From: Staphylococcus sp. GSSP0090
GTDB taxonomy: Bacteria > Bacillota > Bacilli > Staphylococcales > Staphylococcaceae
NCBI RefSeq assembly: GCF_013391405.1
Contig: NZ_JACBFD010000002.1
Span: forward strand, 1 to 64,000
Direction: 5' to 3'
Length of the DNA: 64,000 bases
This document shows positions 56,031-63,937 of the stretch, one piece after another. The notes under the pieces are model-generated. The model searched no databases and had not been told where the DNA came from. It saw only the letters and a list, made by a program, of their open reading frames with translations. The position numbers and the translations under genes are program-made. Positions within the stretch are counted from its first letter, which is position 1. Each line of letters begins with the position of its first letter.

Positions 56031-56987
56031 TTAGTTCACAATAAACTTAGGCTGACCATTGTTCATTTTACTTATCGTATCATTAGCTACGATTTTAGAC
56101 ATCATATCACGTGATTCGAATGTAGCATTACCGATGTGCGGCGTGATAACAACATTGTCTAAAGTTTTAAGCTCATCATTGATCTCTGGTTCGAATTCGA
56201 AGACATCTAAAGCGGCACCTTCGATTTCTTTATCTTTCAATGCTTGTACTAAAGCTTGTTCATGAACAATAGGACCTCTTGAAGCGTTAATTAAGTAACT
56301 TGTAGGTTTCATCATTTCAAATTGTGCTTTGTCAATTTGGTGATGAAGGCTTGGGCTGTATGCAGCATTAATAGTAACAAAGTCTGCATTTTTTAATAGT
56401 GTTTCTAAATCAACATATTTTGCACCAATTTCTTGTTCTTTATCAACTTTTTGATGCGGACCTGTATATAAAATGTTCATGTCAAATGCTTTGGCACGTC
56501 TAGCAACAGCACTACCTATTTCACCTAGACCGATGATACCAATGGTTTTTCCAGAAACTTCTCTACCACGGAAAAATAGTGGCGCCCATCCATCAAAACC
56601 AGTTGTTCGACATAGTTTGTCGCCTTCTGGAATTCTTCTTGCCACTGCAAGTACAAGAGCAAAAGTTAACTCAGCTGTAGAATTGGTAGACGCTTTAGGT
56701 GTATTTGTGACATCGATGTTTTGTTGTCGTGCATAATCAACATCAACATTATTGAAACCTGCACCATAATTTGTGATGATTTTTAGGTTGTTCGCTGCAT
56801 CAATGACTTCTTTGTCAACAGAAGTAGAAAGCAAGCTGATTAATGCGTCAGCATCTTTAACCCCATGTTTCAGTGTTTCTTTATCAATGATACCTGTTCC
56901 TTCATACATATCTACCTCAAAGCCTTGGTCTTTCAATAAGTTAAGACCTACTTCAGGTATTGGACCTGCAATATAAACTTTTACCAT
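56031..56987 (-). CDS. NAD-dependent D-2-hydroxyacid dehydrogenase
   Basis: A 318-residue enzyme of the D-isomer 2-hydroxyacid dehydrogenase family (glyoxylate/hydroxypyruvate reductase or phosphoglycerate-dehydrogenase-like). The NAD-binding GLGEIGSAVARRAKAFDMNI lies near residue 152, the catalytic Arg in NASRGPIVHEQAL (~232), the Glu around FEFEPE and the catalytic His in ITPHIGNAT (~281). The start follows AAGGAAGTG. Substrate is probably glyoxylate, hydroxypyruvate or a keto acid; motifs do not decide. Single minus-strand gene. Confidence 0.9.
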   Translation of the reverse strand: MVKVYIAGPIPEVGLNLLKDQGFEVDMYEGTGIIDKETLKHGVKDADALISLLSTSVDKEVIDAANNLKIITNYGAGFNNVDVDYARQQNIDVTNTPKASTNSTAELTFALVLAVARRIPEGDKLCRTTGFDGWAPLFFRGREVSGKTIGIIGLGEIGSAVARRAKAFDMNILYTGPHQKVDKEQEIGAKYVDLETLLKNADFVTINAAYSPSLHHQIDKAQFEMMKPTSYLINASRGPIVHEQALVQALKDKEIEGAALDVFEFEPEINDELKTLDNVVITPHIGNATFESRDMMSKIVANDTISKMNNGQPKFIVN

Positions 56988-57248
56988 ATATAATCACTTC
57001 CTTCACCTTAAAGTATAATAAAATTCTATTTACCAAACAAATAATAGTGTTGTAAATTACAAAAAATAAATTTTTAGTGGTAATCACTCAATATTCATAG
57101 GTTGGATTAAAAGTATTTTATTAAAAGCAAATAGCGGGGCAGTTATGTCTGAAATAGAGTTAGACCTAAACGTACCACGCTAAATAATTAAAAGGTATTA
57201 AATTATATAGAGCTTCTTGAAGTCAATGGTCCACGACCGTTGAAAGGT

Positions 57249-57563
57249 TTAACCAACTATTTTTAAACCGACGATAGATAGAATAATTAATGCAATAAAG
57301 AAGATTCTTTTTGCATTTTTTGATTCATTATATAAAAACATACCTACTAAGGTGCCGCCACCTGTACCAATACCGCTCCAAACAGCATAAGCAGTGCCCA
57401 TAGGTATATCATTCATTGCAAATTTCAACGTGGTGAAACTACAGATAAAGGCAACGGCTAATAGAATGATGAGCCATTTCTTTTTGGTACGTGTAATTTC
57501 ATTTAATATAACCACGCCAGCAACTTCCAATAGGCCGGCTATTAATAATATAATCCATGCCAT
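57249..57563 (-). CDS. SMR family exporter subunit (YkkD-like)
   Basis: A 104-residue four-helix small multidrug resistance protein with the essential membrane glutamate at position 13 (IAGLLEVAG) and the family YAVWSGIGTGGGTLVG motif near residue 60. Its ATG overlaps the stop of the other SMR gene (TAATG), so a heterodimeric pump like YkkCD is likely. Ribosome binding site GAGGAGG. Paired SMRs export quaternary cations or guanidinium; I see no guanidine riboswitch upstream. A weak 9-bp stem-loop (57223-57243) lies just beyond the stop. Confidence 0.85.
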   Translation of the reverse strand: MAWIILLIAGLLEVAGVVILNEITRTKKKWLIILLAVAFICSFTTLKFAMNDIPMGTAYAVWSGIGTGGGTLVGMFLYNESKNAKRIFFIALIILSIVGLKIVG

Positions 57564-57883
57564 TAGTTATCAGCCTCCTCTGTTGTTAATTTGAGTCCTA
57601 CAATGCCGACAACTAATAAGATAATCAAGACAACTTTAATTAAATTGAACGGATCACCTAAAAAAATCATATCTACAAGTACTGTACCTACTGCACCGAT
57701 GCCAACGAATACCGCGTAAACCGTACCAACCGGTAAGTATTTACATGCAGATATAACAAGAAAGAAACTGATAATAATTACAATGAAAGTTCCTATCCAA
57801 CTAAGTAATGAGTCAGCAGTATTTAAACCAGTTACCCACACAATTTCAATGAGCCCAGCTAAAATCACTTTAAACCACTGCAT
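57563..57883 (-). CDS. SMR family exporter subunit (YkkC-like)
   Basis: A 106-residue SMR protein, first of the pair, with Glu13 (LAGLIEIVWVTGLN), a YLPVGTVYAVFVGIGAVGTVL motif (about residues 48-68) and four membrane helices; the C-terminal LKLTTEEADN is charged. Sequence is closer to the SugE/Gdx side than to Smr/QacC. Start behind AAGGAGG. It forms a two-gene operon with the YkkD-like gene through an overlapping stop and start. Substrate inferred only from the family. Confidence 0.85.
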   Translation of the reverse strand: MQWFKVILAGLIEIVWVTGLNTADSLLSWIGTFIVIIISFFLVISACKYLPVGTVYAVFVGIGAVGTVLVDMIFLGDPFNLIKVVLIILLVVGIVGLKLTTEEADN

Positions 57884-58029
57884 TTGATGTGCCTCCTTAT
57901 AATCACTAAACCATTATATTTTCTCAAATATTTGGATGGAGTTCAATGTTATGAGTTGTAAAAAAGAAATCATATATTATCTTATTTTTCGAAAATGCGT
58001 TTGTCTCATGTTACAACATATTTATACAT

Positions 58030-58068
58030 ATTCAAAAAAGCGTCCGAAACATATTGTCTCGGACGCTT
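58030..58068 (-). terminator. Terminator of the 155-residue CHAP gene
   Basis: A 10-bp GC-rich stem (AAGCGTCCGA 58038-58047, TCGGACGCTT 58059-58068) extended by ACA/TGT, with a T tract in the minus direction. It lies about 30 nt past the stop. Confidence 0.85.
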
Positions 58069-58099
58069 ACATCATTCATATATAATTTTAAATTATTGC

Positions 58100-58567
58100 T
58101 TAGTTTACGTGGATATAGCTATAAGAACTTGCTTCACCAGCAGAAATCGTACGTTCACTAACTGAGAATGGTCCACCATTATAGTTCATTTCTGAAACTT
58201 CTACTGAACCGTCACTATTTACATTTTCAACATATGCTACATGGCCATAACCACCAGCAGTTGATTGTAAGATTGAACCAGCTTCAGGCGAGTTATCTAC
58301 AGTATAACCTGCTGAAGATGCTGCTGAAGCCCAGTTATTCGCATTGCCCCAAGTTGAACCAATGTCTCCGCCTACTTTATCGTAGACATACCATGTACAT
58401 TGACCAGCTGTATATAGGTTAGCACTTGAACCTGAAGTTGATTGCGTTGTGCTTTGATTTGATGGTTGTGTTTGCTCTGCTGCGTCTGCTTCATTTCCGT
58501 GATCTAATCCTACGATTGCTGCGCCAATACCTGCTGTTAAAGTTGTTGCTGTTACTAATTTTTTCAT
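58100..58567 (-). CDS. Secreted CHAP-domain amidase, short SsaA-like protein
   Basis: A 155-residue secreted protein: signal peptide (residues 1 to ~29, NEADA-A), a ~20-residue Ser/Thr/Gln linker, and a CHAP domain with Cys57 ([16 protein letters not shown]), His109 ([13 protein letters not shown]) and SEMNY at the end. CHAP enzymes cut peptidoglycan stem or bridge peptides. The domain is about 80% identical by eye to that of the ssaA gene at 63034. A perfect WalR box (58707-58723) lies upstream, so WalKR control is likely. Ribosome binding site GGGAGGA. A wall hydrolase of the essential autolytic set, by analogy. Confidence 0.9.
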   Translation of the reverse strand: MKKLVTATTLTAGIGAAIVGLDHGNEADAAEQTQPSNQSTTQSTSGSSANLYTAGQCTWYVYDKVGGDIGSTWGNANNWASAASSAGYTVDNSPEAGSILQSTAGGYGHVAYVENVNSDGSVEVSEMNYNGGPFSVSERTISAGEASSYSYIHVN

Positions 58568-58706
58568 AATTAAAAAATCCTCCCAAAGATTATAAATGAT
58601 TATATGTGATTCAATTCATTAAATTGAATTTGAATGTTTATTAATTTTGCGGTTTGCTTTCAACGACAAGTAATACTCTAACAGATGAATTTAGCTTTGT
58701 GTGGAT

Positions 58707-58723
58707 TGTTACGCTTTTGTAAA
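58707..58723. promoter_or_regulatory. WalR box before the short CHAP gene
   Basis: TGTTAC-N5-TGTAAA exactly fits TGTWAH-N5-TGTWAH. It lies 140 bp before the CHAP start and is part of a block also found upstream of ssaA. Confidence 0.75.
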
Positions 58724-58734
58724 ACAATTAAAAA

Positions 58735-58772
58735 AACCTCACATATCGTTGTAATAAACGAGATGTAAGGTT
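58735..58772 (-). terminator. Terminator of the DUF4870 gene
   Basis: A 16-bp stem with two mismatches (58735-58750, 58757-58772), 6-nt loop and seven Ts in the minus direction. Confidence 0.7.
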
Positions 58773-58898
58773 ACAGAAACATATCAACGCGTAATATGAA
58801 ATGAAACGCGTTACTATAAGGTTTTGTATAAATGTTTTGCATTTAATAAAGTTATGATTGTTACAGTAGTTGTAAAGAATCACAAAATTGTGTTTAAA

Positions 58899-59270
58899 TT
58901 ATTTGAAGAATCTAATGGATAGTGGAGGTAAATAATCTTCTCCATTATACGCTTTGACTGCAGCAACGATTGTAAAAATAAAATTCAATATTACGATAAT
59001 TGGTAATAAAACAAAGCCTATTAATATAAACATTGTTATCGTACCAATAATTGACCAAATGACATAAGAAAGTAAGAAGTTAAAATAATTTTTCCCCGCT
59101 CTGTCGACAAATGGAGACTCTTCACGTTTAATTAACCAAATAATTAAAGGTGCGATTAAGGAAGTAAAAAAACTTAATACGTAGATTAATGTAGCCATTA
59201 ATCTTGCATCTGAATTTGGCTCTTGATTTACATTGGTATACGTTTGTTGATTATAATCTGTTTCTGACAT
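58899..59270 (-). CDS. DUF4870 domain membrane protein
   Basis: A 123-residue membrane protein of the DUF4870 (Tic20-like) group: a polar N-terminal ~25 residues (QQTYTNVNQEPNSDAR), then three helices with LIIWLIKREESPFVDRAGKNYFNFLLSY, the family signature, and the C-terminal VAAVKAYNGEDYLPPLSIRFFK. Ribosome binding site TAGGAGG. Single gene with its own terminator. Function unknown. Confidence 0.85.
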   Translation of the reverse strand: MSETDYNQQTYTNVNQEPNSDARLMATLIYVLSFFTSLIAPLIIWLIKREESPFVDRAGKNYFNFLLSYVIWSIIGTITMFILIGFVLLPIIVILNFIFTIVAAVKAYNGEDYLPPLSIRFFK

Positions 59271-59555
59271 ATTCGATAATCCTCCTATATCTTAAAACTA
59301 TGGATAGACTTACTATATCAAATTTTTAAAAATAATAGTATATCGCTTAAGTAATTTGATTTAACTTTAAAAATGACTGTAATGCAGTGCGTATACTTGT
59401 TAAAATATGATAATGTGATTGATCACATCCTTAGTTATTTATAACCGGAAATTTAAGTTGTAAACCAGTGTTTATTAAATTTCCTTATAGGCTATAGTTG
59501 TTAGTAACGGTTAAAATTGCTTACAAATAAAAAATAAAAAGAAAGAAGGGTAATT

Positions 59556-60626
59556 ATGAAAATAGCTATCGTGGGTTCTGGTAATGGTGCTGTGACTGCA
59601 GCATTAGATATGATTAGTAAGGGACATGAAGTGAGACTATATTGTAGAAACCAATCCATCAATAAATTTGATAAAGCATTTGAACAAGGTGGCTTCACTT
59701 TTAATAATGAAGGTGAAGAAAGTTTTGTTGAATTTACAAATATTAGTGATGATATGGAGTATGTGCTTCAGGATGCTGAAGTGATTCAAATTGTCATACC
59801 ATCTTCATTTATTGAACACTATGCACACACAATGGCACCTTTTGTCAAAAAAGATCAACTTATTTTCTTTAATATAGCGGCTTCTATGGGTTCTATTCGA
59901 TTTATGAATGTACTTGAAGATATGCATATAGATGTGCTCCCTCATTTTGCAGAGGTAAATACATTAACTTATGGTACGCGAGTTAATTTTGAAGAAGCTC
60001 GTGTAGATTTATCGTTAAATGTTAGGAAAGTACATTTTTCAACTTATGATAAAGAGTATTTGAGTGAGTGCTTCGATAAAATTGAAAAATTATATCCATA
60101 TATTGTTAAAGAAGAAAGTTTATGGAAAACCAATTTAGAAAATGGTAACCCAGAGGTACATCCCGGACCTACGTTATTAAATGTTGGTCGAATCGATTAT
60201 GCAGATAACTTTGCTTTATATGAAGAAGGCATTACGAAACATACGGTTAGATTACTGCATGCTGTAGAGTTAGAAAGACTTACTTTAGGGCGTAAGCTTG
60301 GTTTTGAATTATCTTCTGCAAAAGAAGCGCGTATTGAAAGAGGTTATCTAGAAAGACAAGATGAAGATGAACCATTGAATCGCCTATTTAATACGAGTCC
60401 TGTATTCTCACAGATTAAAGGGCCAAATCAAGTGAAGAACCGTTATTTAACAGAAGATATCGCTTTTGGATTAGTATTATGGTCTAGTTTAGGACGTGAA
60501 ATAGATGTAGCAACGCCAAATATTGATGCTATTATTGTGCTTGCTTCAACTATTTTAGAACGCGACTTCTTTGAAGAAGGTCTTACAATTGATGAATTAG
60601 GTAAAGATAAATTGGGGTTTGAATAA
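59556..60626 (+). CDS. Opine (octopine/nopaline) dehydrogenase family protein
   Basis: A 356-residue NAD(P)-dependent opine-dehydrogenase-like enzyme. The N-terminal Rossmann fold begins MKIAIVGSGNGAVTAALDM; the middle has IQIVIPSSFIEHYAHTM and the helical C-terminal domain carries NPEVHPGPTLLNVGRIDY with the conserved His-Pro-Gly-Pro catalytic region, near residue 205. Such enzymes reductively join an amino acid to an alpha-keto acid. It is shorter than staphylopine dehydrogenase (about 430 residues) and has no cnt-type neighbours. The NhaC gene begins 28 bp downstream. Substrates are unknown. Ribosome binding site AGAAGGG. Confidence 0.85.
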   Translation: MKIAIVGSGNGAVTAALDMISKGHEVRLYCRNQSINKFDKAFEQGGFTFNNEGEESFVEFTNISDDMEYVLQDAEVIQIVIPSSFIEHYAHTMAPFVKKDQLIFFNIAASMGSIRFMNVLEDMHIDVLPHFAEVNTLTYGTRVNFEEARVDLSLNVRKVHFSTYDKEYLSECFDKIEKLYPYIVKEESLWKTNLENGNPEVHPGPTLLNVGRIDYADNFALYEEGITKHTVRLLHAVELERLTLGRKLGFELSSAKEARIERGYLERQDEDEPLNRLFNTSPVFSQIKGPNQVKNRYLTEDIAFGLVLWSSLGREIDVATPNIDAIIVLASTILERDFFEEGLTIDELGKDKLGFE

Positions 60627-60654
60627 AGTATCATATGACAAAGGGGACTTGCGT

Positions 60655-62052
60655 ATGAAAAGACAACCAACATTTTTAGAATCAATTTCAACAATATTAG
60701 TAATGATTATTATCGTTATTACAGGATTTGTAGTATTTGATATACCAATACAAGCATTATTAATACTATCCTCTGCTTATGCTGCATTGATAGCAAGAAG
60801 AGTAGGATTAAAATGGCAGGATTTAGAAGAAGGCATCACGAAACGTTTATCTACTGCAATGCCAGCACTATTCATTATCTTAGCTGTTGGGATCATTGTA
60901 GGTACATGGATGTATTCTGGTACAGTACCTGCATTAATATATTATGGTTTGGAGTTTTTAAATCCTAACTACTTTTTAGTGTCAGCATTTGTCATTTGTG
61001 CTGTTACCTCTGTTGCGACTGGGACAGCATGGGGATCTGCCTCTACTGCTGGAATTGCATTGATGGCCATCGCAACACAATTACATATCACATCTGGTAT
61101 GGCAGCGGGCGCAATCATTGCTGGCGCAGTTTTTGGAGATAAAATGTCGCCTTTATCTGATACAACTAATCTAGCAGCTTTAGTTACAAAAGTGAATATT
61201 TTTTCACATATTAGAGCGATGATTTGGACAACTGTGCCTGCTTCTATTATAGGTCTTGTCGTATGGTTCTTTGCTGGAAGGCAGTTTGGTGGTAATACGA
61301 ATACAGCTCAAGTTAATGCATTATTAAAAGAGTTAGCACAAATATACAATATTAATTTTTTTGTATGGATTCCTTTAATTGTAATCATTATTTGTTTATT
61401 AATGAAAATGTCGACTGTACCAGCGATGTTAATTTCAGCATTAAGTGCCATTATTGTGGGCGCTTTAAACAATGGATTTAACATTGTCGATGGTTTTAAA
61501 GCAACGTTTGATGGTTTTAATAAAGAGATGATATCAACGCATAGTGGTAACTTAACGAATAGAGCAGTGAGTTTAATCGAGCAAGGCGGTATTATGAGTA
61601 TGACCGAAATTATAGTTACCATATTTTGCGGTTATGCATTTGCTGGTATCGTTGAAAGGGCAGGTTGTTTAGATGTTATTCTGCAAAAGATATCGAAAAA
61701 CATTCACACCGTTGGTCAATTAGTACTAGCAACTGTATTAGGTGGACTGATGATGGTACTTGCTGCGGGGGTAGCATCTGTTGTCATTATTATGGTAGGC
61801 GTACTAATGATGGAAATGTATAACAAGATGGGACTGGATAGGTCTAATTTATCTAGAACCTTAGAGGATTCAGGTACAATGATTATACCTTTAATTCCTT
61901 GGGGAACATCAGGTATATACTACACTCAACAATTAGGTGTGACGGTCGATCAATTCTTTATTTGGACAGTACCATGTTACCTCTGTGTAATATTTGCTAT
62001 ATTTTACGGATTTAGTGGTATAGGCATTAAAAAAGCACAGCCCAATGATTAA
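60655..62052 (+). CDS. nhaC: NhaC family antiporter-like transporter paired with the opine dehydrogenase
   Basis: A 465-residue NhaC-superfamily membrane protein with about 12 helices: SVATGTAWGSASTAGIALMAIATQ near residue 125, GAVFGDKMSPLSDTTNLAALVTK near 160 and a C-terminal LEDSGTMIIPLIPWGTSGIYY, the canonical NhaC core, distinct from the two other paralogs in the window. Start: ATG behind AAAGGGG; a TTG 12 codons upstream overlaps the opine dehydrogenase end but has no Shine-Dalgarno sequence. Co-transcription with the dehydrogenase is likely. It may be a true Na+/H+ antiporter, or exchange malate-lactate or an opine-related solute. Confidence 0.85.
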   Translation: MKRQPTFLESISTILVMIIIVITGFVVFDIPIQALLILSSAYAALIARRVGLKWQDLEEGITKRLSTAMPALFIILAVGIIVGTWMYSGTVPALIYYGLEFLNPNYFLVSAFVICAVTSVATGTAWGSASTAGIALMAIATQLHITSGMAAGAIIAGAVFGDKMSPLSDTTNLAALVTKVNIFSHIRAMIWTTVPASIIGLVVWFFAGRQFGGNTNTAQVNALLKELAQIYNINFFVWIPLIVIIICLLMKMSTVPAMLISALSAIIVGALNNGFNIVDGFKATFDGFNKEMISTHSGNLTNRAVSLIEQGGIMSMTEIIVTIFCGYAFAGIVERAGCLDVILQKISKNIHTVGQLVLATVLGGLMMVLAAGVASVVIIMVGVLMMEMYNKMGLDRSNLSRTLEDSGTMIIPLIPWGTSGIYYTQQLGVTVDQFFIWTVPCYLCVIFAIFYGFSGIGIKKAQPND

Positions 62053-62089
62053 TGTAATACGCGAGTGACAAGCAAAACACAATCATAAA

Positions 62090-62133
62090 AAGCATCTCAA
62101 AGGCGCATTGTGAGCCTCTGAGATGCTTTTTTT
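62090..62133 (+). terminator. Terminator of the opine dehydrogenase-nhaC operon
   Basis: AAGCATCTCA (62090-62099) pairs with TGAGATGCTT (62119-62128), with an inner AGGC/GCCT stem, then seven Ts. Confidence 0.88.
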
Positions 62134-62236
62134 AATCTATATGTATTGTTACACTAAAGTAAATACTATTGCAAAACACAGAAGTCATACCGAGTTAAAG
62201 TTGTATCGTGCAAATGAAGAATTGAATGACATAAAA

Positions 62237-62462
62237 CGGGAGTGGGACAGAAATCAATTTTTCTAATAGAGATTTTGTAGTCCCACCTATGCAATCAAGG
62301 CAAGGATGACTAGGTTTGAAATGTTTACCTGAGCTGAAGCTCATGCATAAGTCTCACTAACTAATGAATTAATCAGTGAGACTTTGTATTTTCAATTCAG
62401 TCATCTACTGCCAAAATGATAAAGCATCTGAGACATCTACTTTTGTCCCAGACTCTAAAGAT
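62237..62462 (+). repeat. Dispersed intergenic repeat, copy B
   Basis: Plus-strand copy of the element at 24427-24592. Shared blocks in order: GGGAGTGGGACAGAAATC, GTAGTCCCACC, GGCAAGGATGACTAGG, TTTTCAATTCAGTCATCTAC with TGCC, and GATAAAGC-TCTGAGA. Copy B carries extra sequence in the middle: GAGCT/AGCTC and a perfect 10-bp stem AAGTCTCACT/AGTGAGACTT (62349-62358, 62375-62384). Confidence 0.75.
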
Positions 62463-62556
62463 TATTTATACGAATTTTAAATGAGGGGTTTAAAAAGATA
62501 TAAATAGGATAAACATAAGCAAGGATGAGATGAATCCGAATTGTACATAGTAATCA

Positions 62557-62680
62557 TTGTAGCGATATTACTCATATACAAGGGTCATCATTATTCCTAC
62601 TTATGTAGATAAAGATTTTAAATATCCTTCTATTATCTATTTTAAAATCGGTTTTGTTCTGTATATTGTAGCGATATTAC
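62557..62680 (+). repeat. 15-bp direct repeat pair
   Basis: TTGTAGCGATATTAC occurs at 62557-62571 and again at 62666-62680 (109 bp apart). The second copy lies in the loop of the AAATCGGTT/AACCGATTT inverted repeat. Confidence 0.6.
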
Positions 62681-62988
62681 ATGATAGAACCGATTTATTA
62701 ACGCGACAATATATTTAAAAACCTTTTAAAAAAAGAAATCAGACATCATAAAAGTAAATTTGTTTCATAGTAGTTATATGAATATGGTCATCTTAACGAC
62801 TACTTATTTAAAATACGCTGGTATTTGTAAATGTCAGTATGGTATTAAAAATAAAAAGATTTGAAATACAAACTCATACTAGCCGGAGACATGAAACTAT
62901 GTTTTCGGCTATTTATGTTGCTATTGGCAAAGCTACACGCTTTTGAATGTAATAGAACAGAAGATAGAATTAAAATTTAATGGATAAC

Positions 62989-63020
62989 AAAAAAGACAAC
63001 CCAGAAGGATTGTCTTTTTT
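62989..63020 (-). terminator. Terminator of ssaA
   Basis: A perfect 11-bp stem (62989-62999, 63010-63020) with T-rich flank in the minus direction, 14 nt past the stop codon. Confidence 0.8.
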
Positions 63021-63033
63021 AAATCACTAAAAA

Positions 63034-63774
63034 TTAGTGAATGTAATTGTAACCTGCAGCTTCGCTTGCAGAGATTGTACGTGAAGTAACAACACCAGCA
63101 CCTTGACCGTAGTTCATTTCAGAAACATTGATTGAACCGTCGCTGTTTACATTTTCAACGTATGCTACGTGACCATAACCACCAGCAGTTGATTGTAAGA
63201 TTGAACCTGAAGCAGGTGAGTTGTTTACTGTGTAACCTGAAGCAGCTGCTGCGCTTGCCCAGTTGTTAGCGTTACCCCAAGTAGAACCGATTTTACCGCC
63301 AACTTTATCATATACATAATATGTACATTGTCCAGCTGTGTATAGGTTGTTTGAAGAACCTGAAGTATTAGAAATTGAGTTTGAACCATTTGAATTTGAT
63401 GGCGCGCTAGTTGTACTTACTTTAATGTTGCTGCTTGAAGTAGAGTGAGAAACTGCACCTTTACCACCAGTACCTTGGTTGTTAGTTGTATATGATTGAG
63501 TTGCATTATTATTAGTTGAGTTAGTATTGCTTGAGTTAGTGTTGCTGTATCCATTGCTAGTGTGACCTTGATCACTGTTACTTGGATTCCAGTTACCTTG
63601 CCAAGTGTAGTGGTATTGACCTTGTTGATCTATAGTATATGAATAGCTATATGAACTTGGGTCATTTGGGTTGTATCCACCATTGTTGTTTTCTGCTGCG
63701 TCTGCATCATGTTGTGCAAAAGCAAAAGTAGCGATTCCTGCAGTAGCGATAGAAGCTGTAGCGATTTTTTTCAT
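63034..63774 (-). CDS. ssaA: SsaA-type secreted CHAP amidase
   Basis: A 246-residue secreted wall hydrolase: signal peptide (to about residue 27, HDADA-A), then an aromatic segment [17 protein letters not shown] with GNWNPS typical of SsaA, a long Ser/Asn/Thr-rich linker (residues ~70-140), and a C-terminal CHAP domain with Cys150 ([14 protein letters not shown]), His202 ([12 protein letters not shown]) and [12 protein letters not shown]. The overall plan matches staphylococcal secretory antigen SsaA. Upstream lies a perfect WalR box shared with the shorter CHAP gene. Start behind AGGAGGA. Confidence 0.95.
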   Translation of the reverse strand: MKKIATASIATAGIATFAFAQHDADAAENNNGGYNPNDPSSYSYSYTIDQQGQYHYTWQGNWNPSNSDQGHTSNGYSNTNSSNTNSTNNNATQSYTTNNQGTGGKGAVSHSTSSSNIKVSTTSAPSNSNGSNSISNTSGSSNNLYTAGQCTYYVYDKVGGKIGSTWGNANNWASAAAASGYTVNNSPASGSILQSTAGGYGHVAYVENVNSDGSINVSEMNYGQGAGVVTSRTISASEAAGYNYIH

Positions 63775-63920
63775 TGTTAAATATCCTCCTAAGAATAGTA
63801 AATAATTTAAAATTTAGTTTTAATGTTATCCCAGTCTCTAAACGACAATTTTTTATAATTTTTATTCGCTGTTTCAACGACAAGAATTACTTTATCAAAA
63901 AATAAGTGCTTTGTGTGCGT

Positions 63921-63937
63921 TGTTATCATTTTGTAAT
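63921..63937. promoter_or_regulatory. WalR box before ssaA
   Basis: TGTTAT-N5-TGTAAT fits TGTWAH-N5-TGTWAH exactly, about 147 bp before the ssaA start, the same distance class as at the short CHAP gene. Confidence 0.75.

Larger units (their letters stand above)
58568..58898. other. Regulatory region between the CHAP gene and the DUF4870 gene
   Basis: 331 bp: 5' leader and promoter of the CHAP gene with the WalR box, then the terminator of the DUF4870 gene (58735-58772). No coding sequence seen. An ACGCGT repeat near 58789-58811 may form a further weak stem. Confidence 0.6.
62053..63033. other. 980-bp gene-free region between nhaC and ssaA
   Basis: Holds the nhaC terminator, repeat copy B, a 15-bp direct repeat TTGTAGCGATATTAC (62557-62571 and 62666-62680), an inverted repeat AAATCGGTT/AACCGATTT (62645-62653, 62688-62696), a stem AGCCG/CGGCT (62881-62910) and the ssaA terminator. 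I found no credible protein-coding gene in either strand. It may contain decayed DNA or small RNAs. Confidence 0.55.

Noticed and set aside
57884-58100. Guanidine-I riboswitch ahead of the SMR pair
   Set aside because: Expected by analogy with ykkCD, but none of the conserved motifs could be found.
59556-60626. Staphylopine dehydrogenase (CntM)
   Set aside because: The protein is about 70 residues too short and lacks cntK/cntL or cntA-F neighbours.
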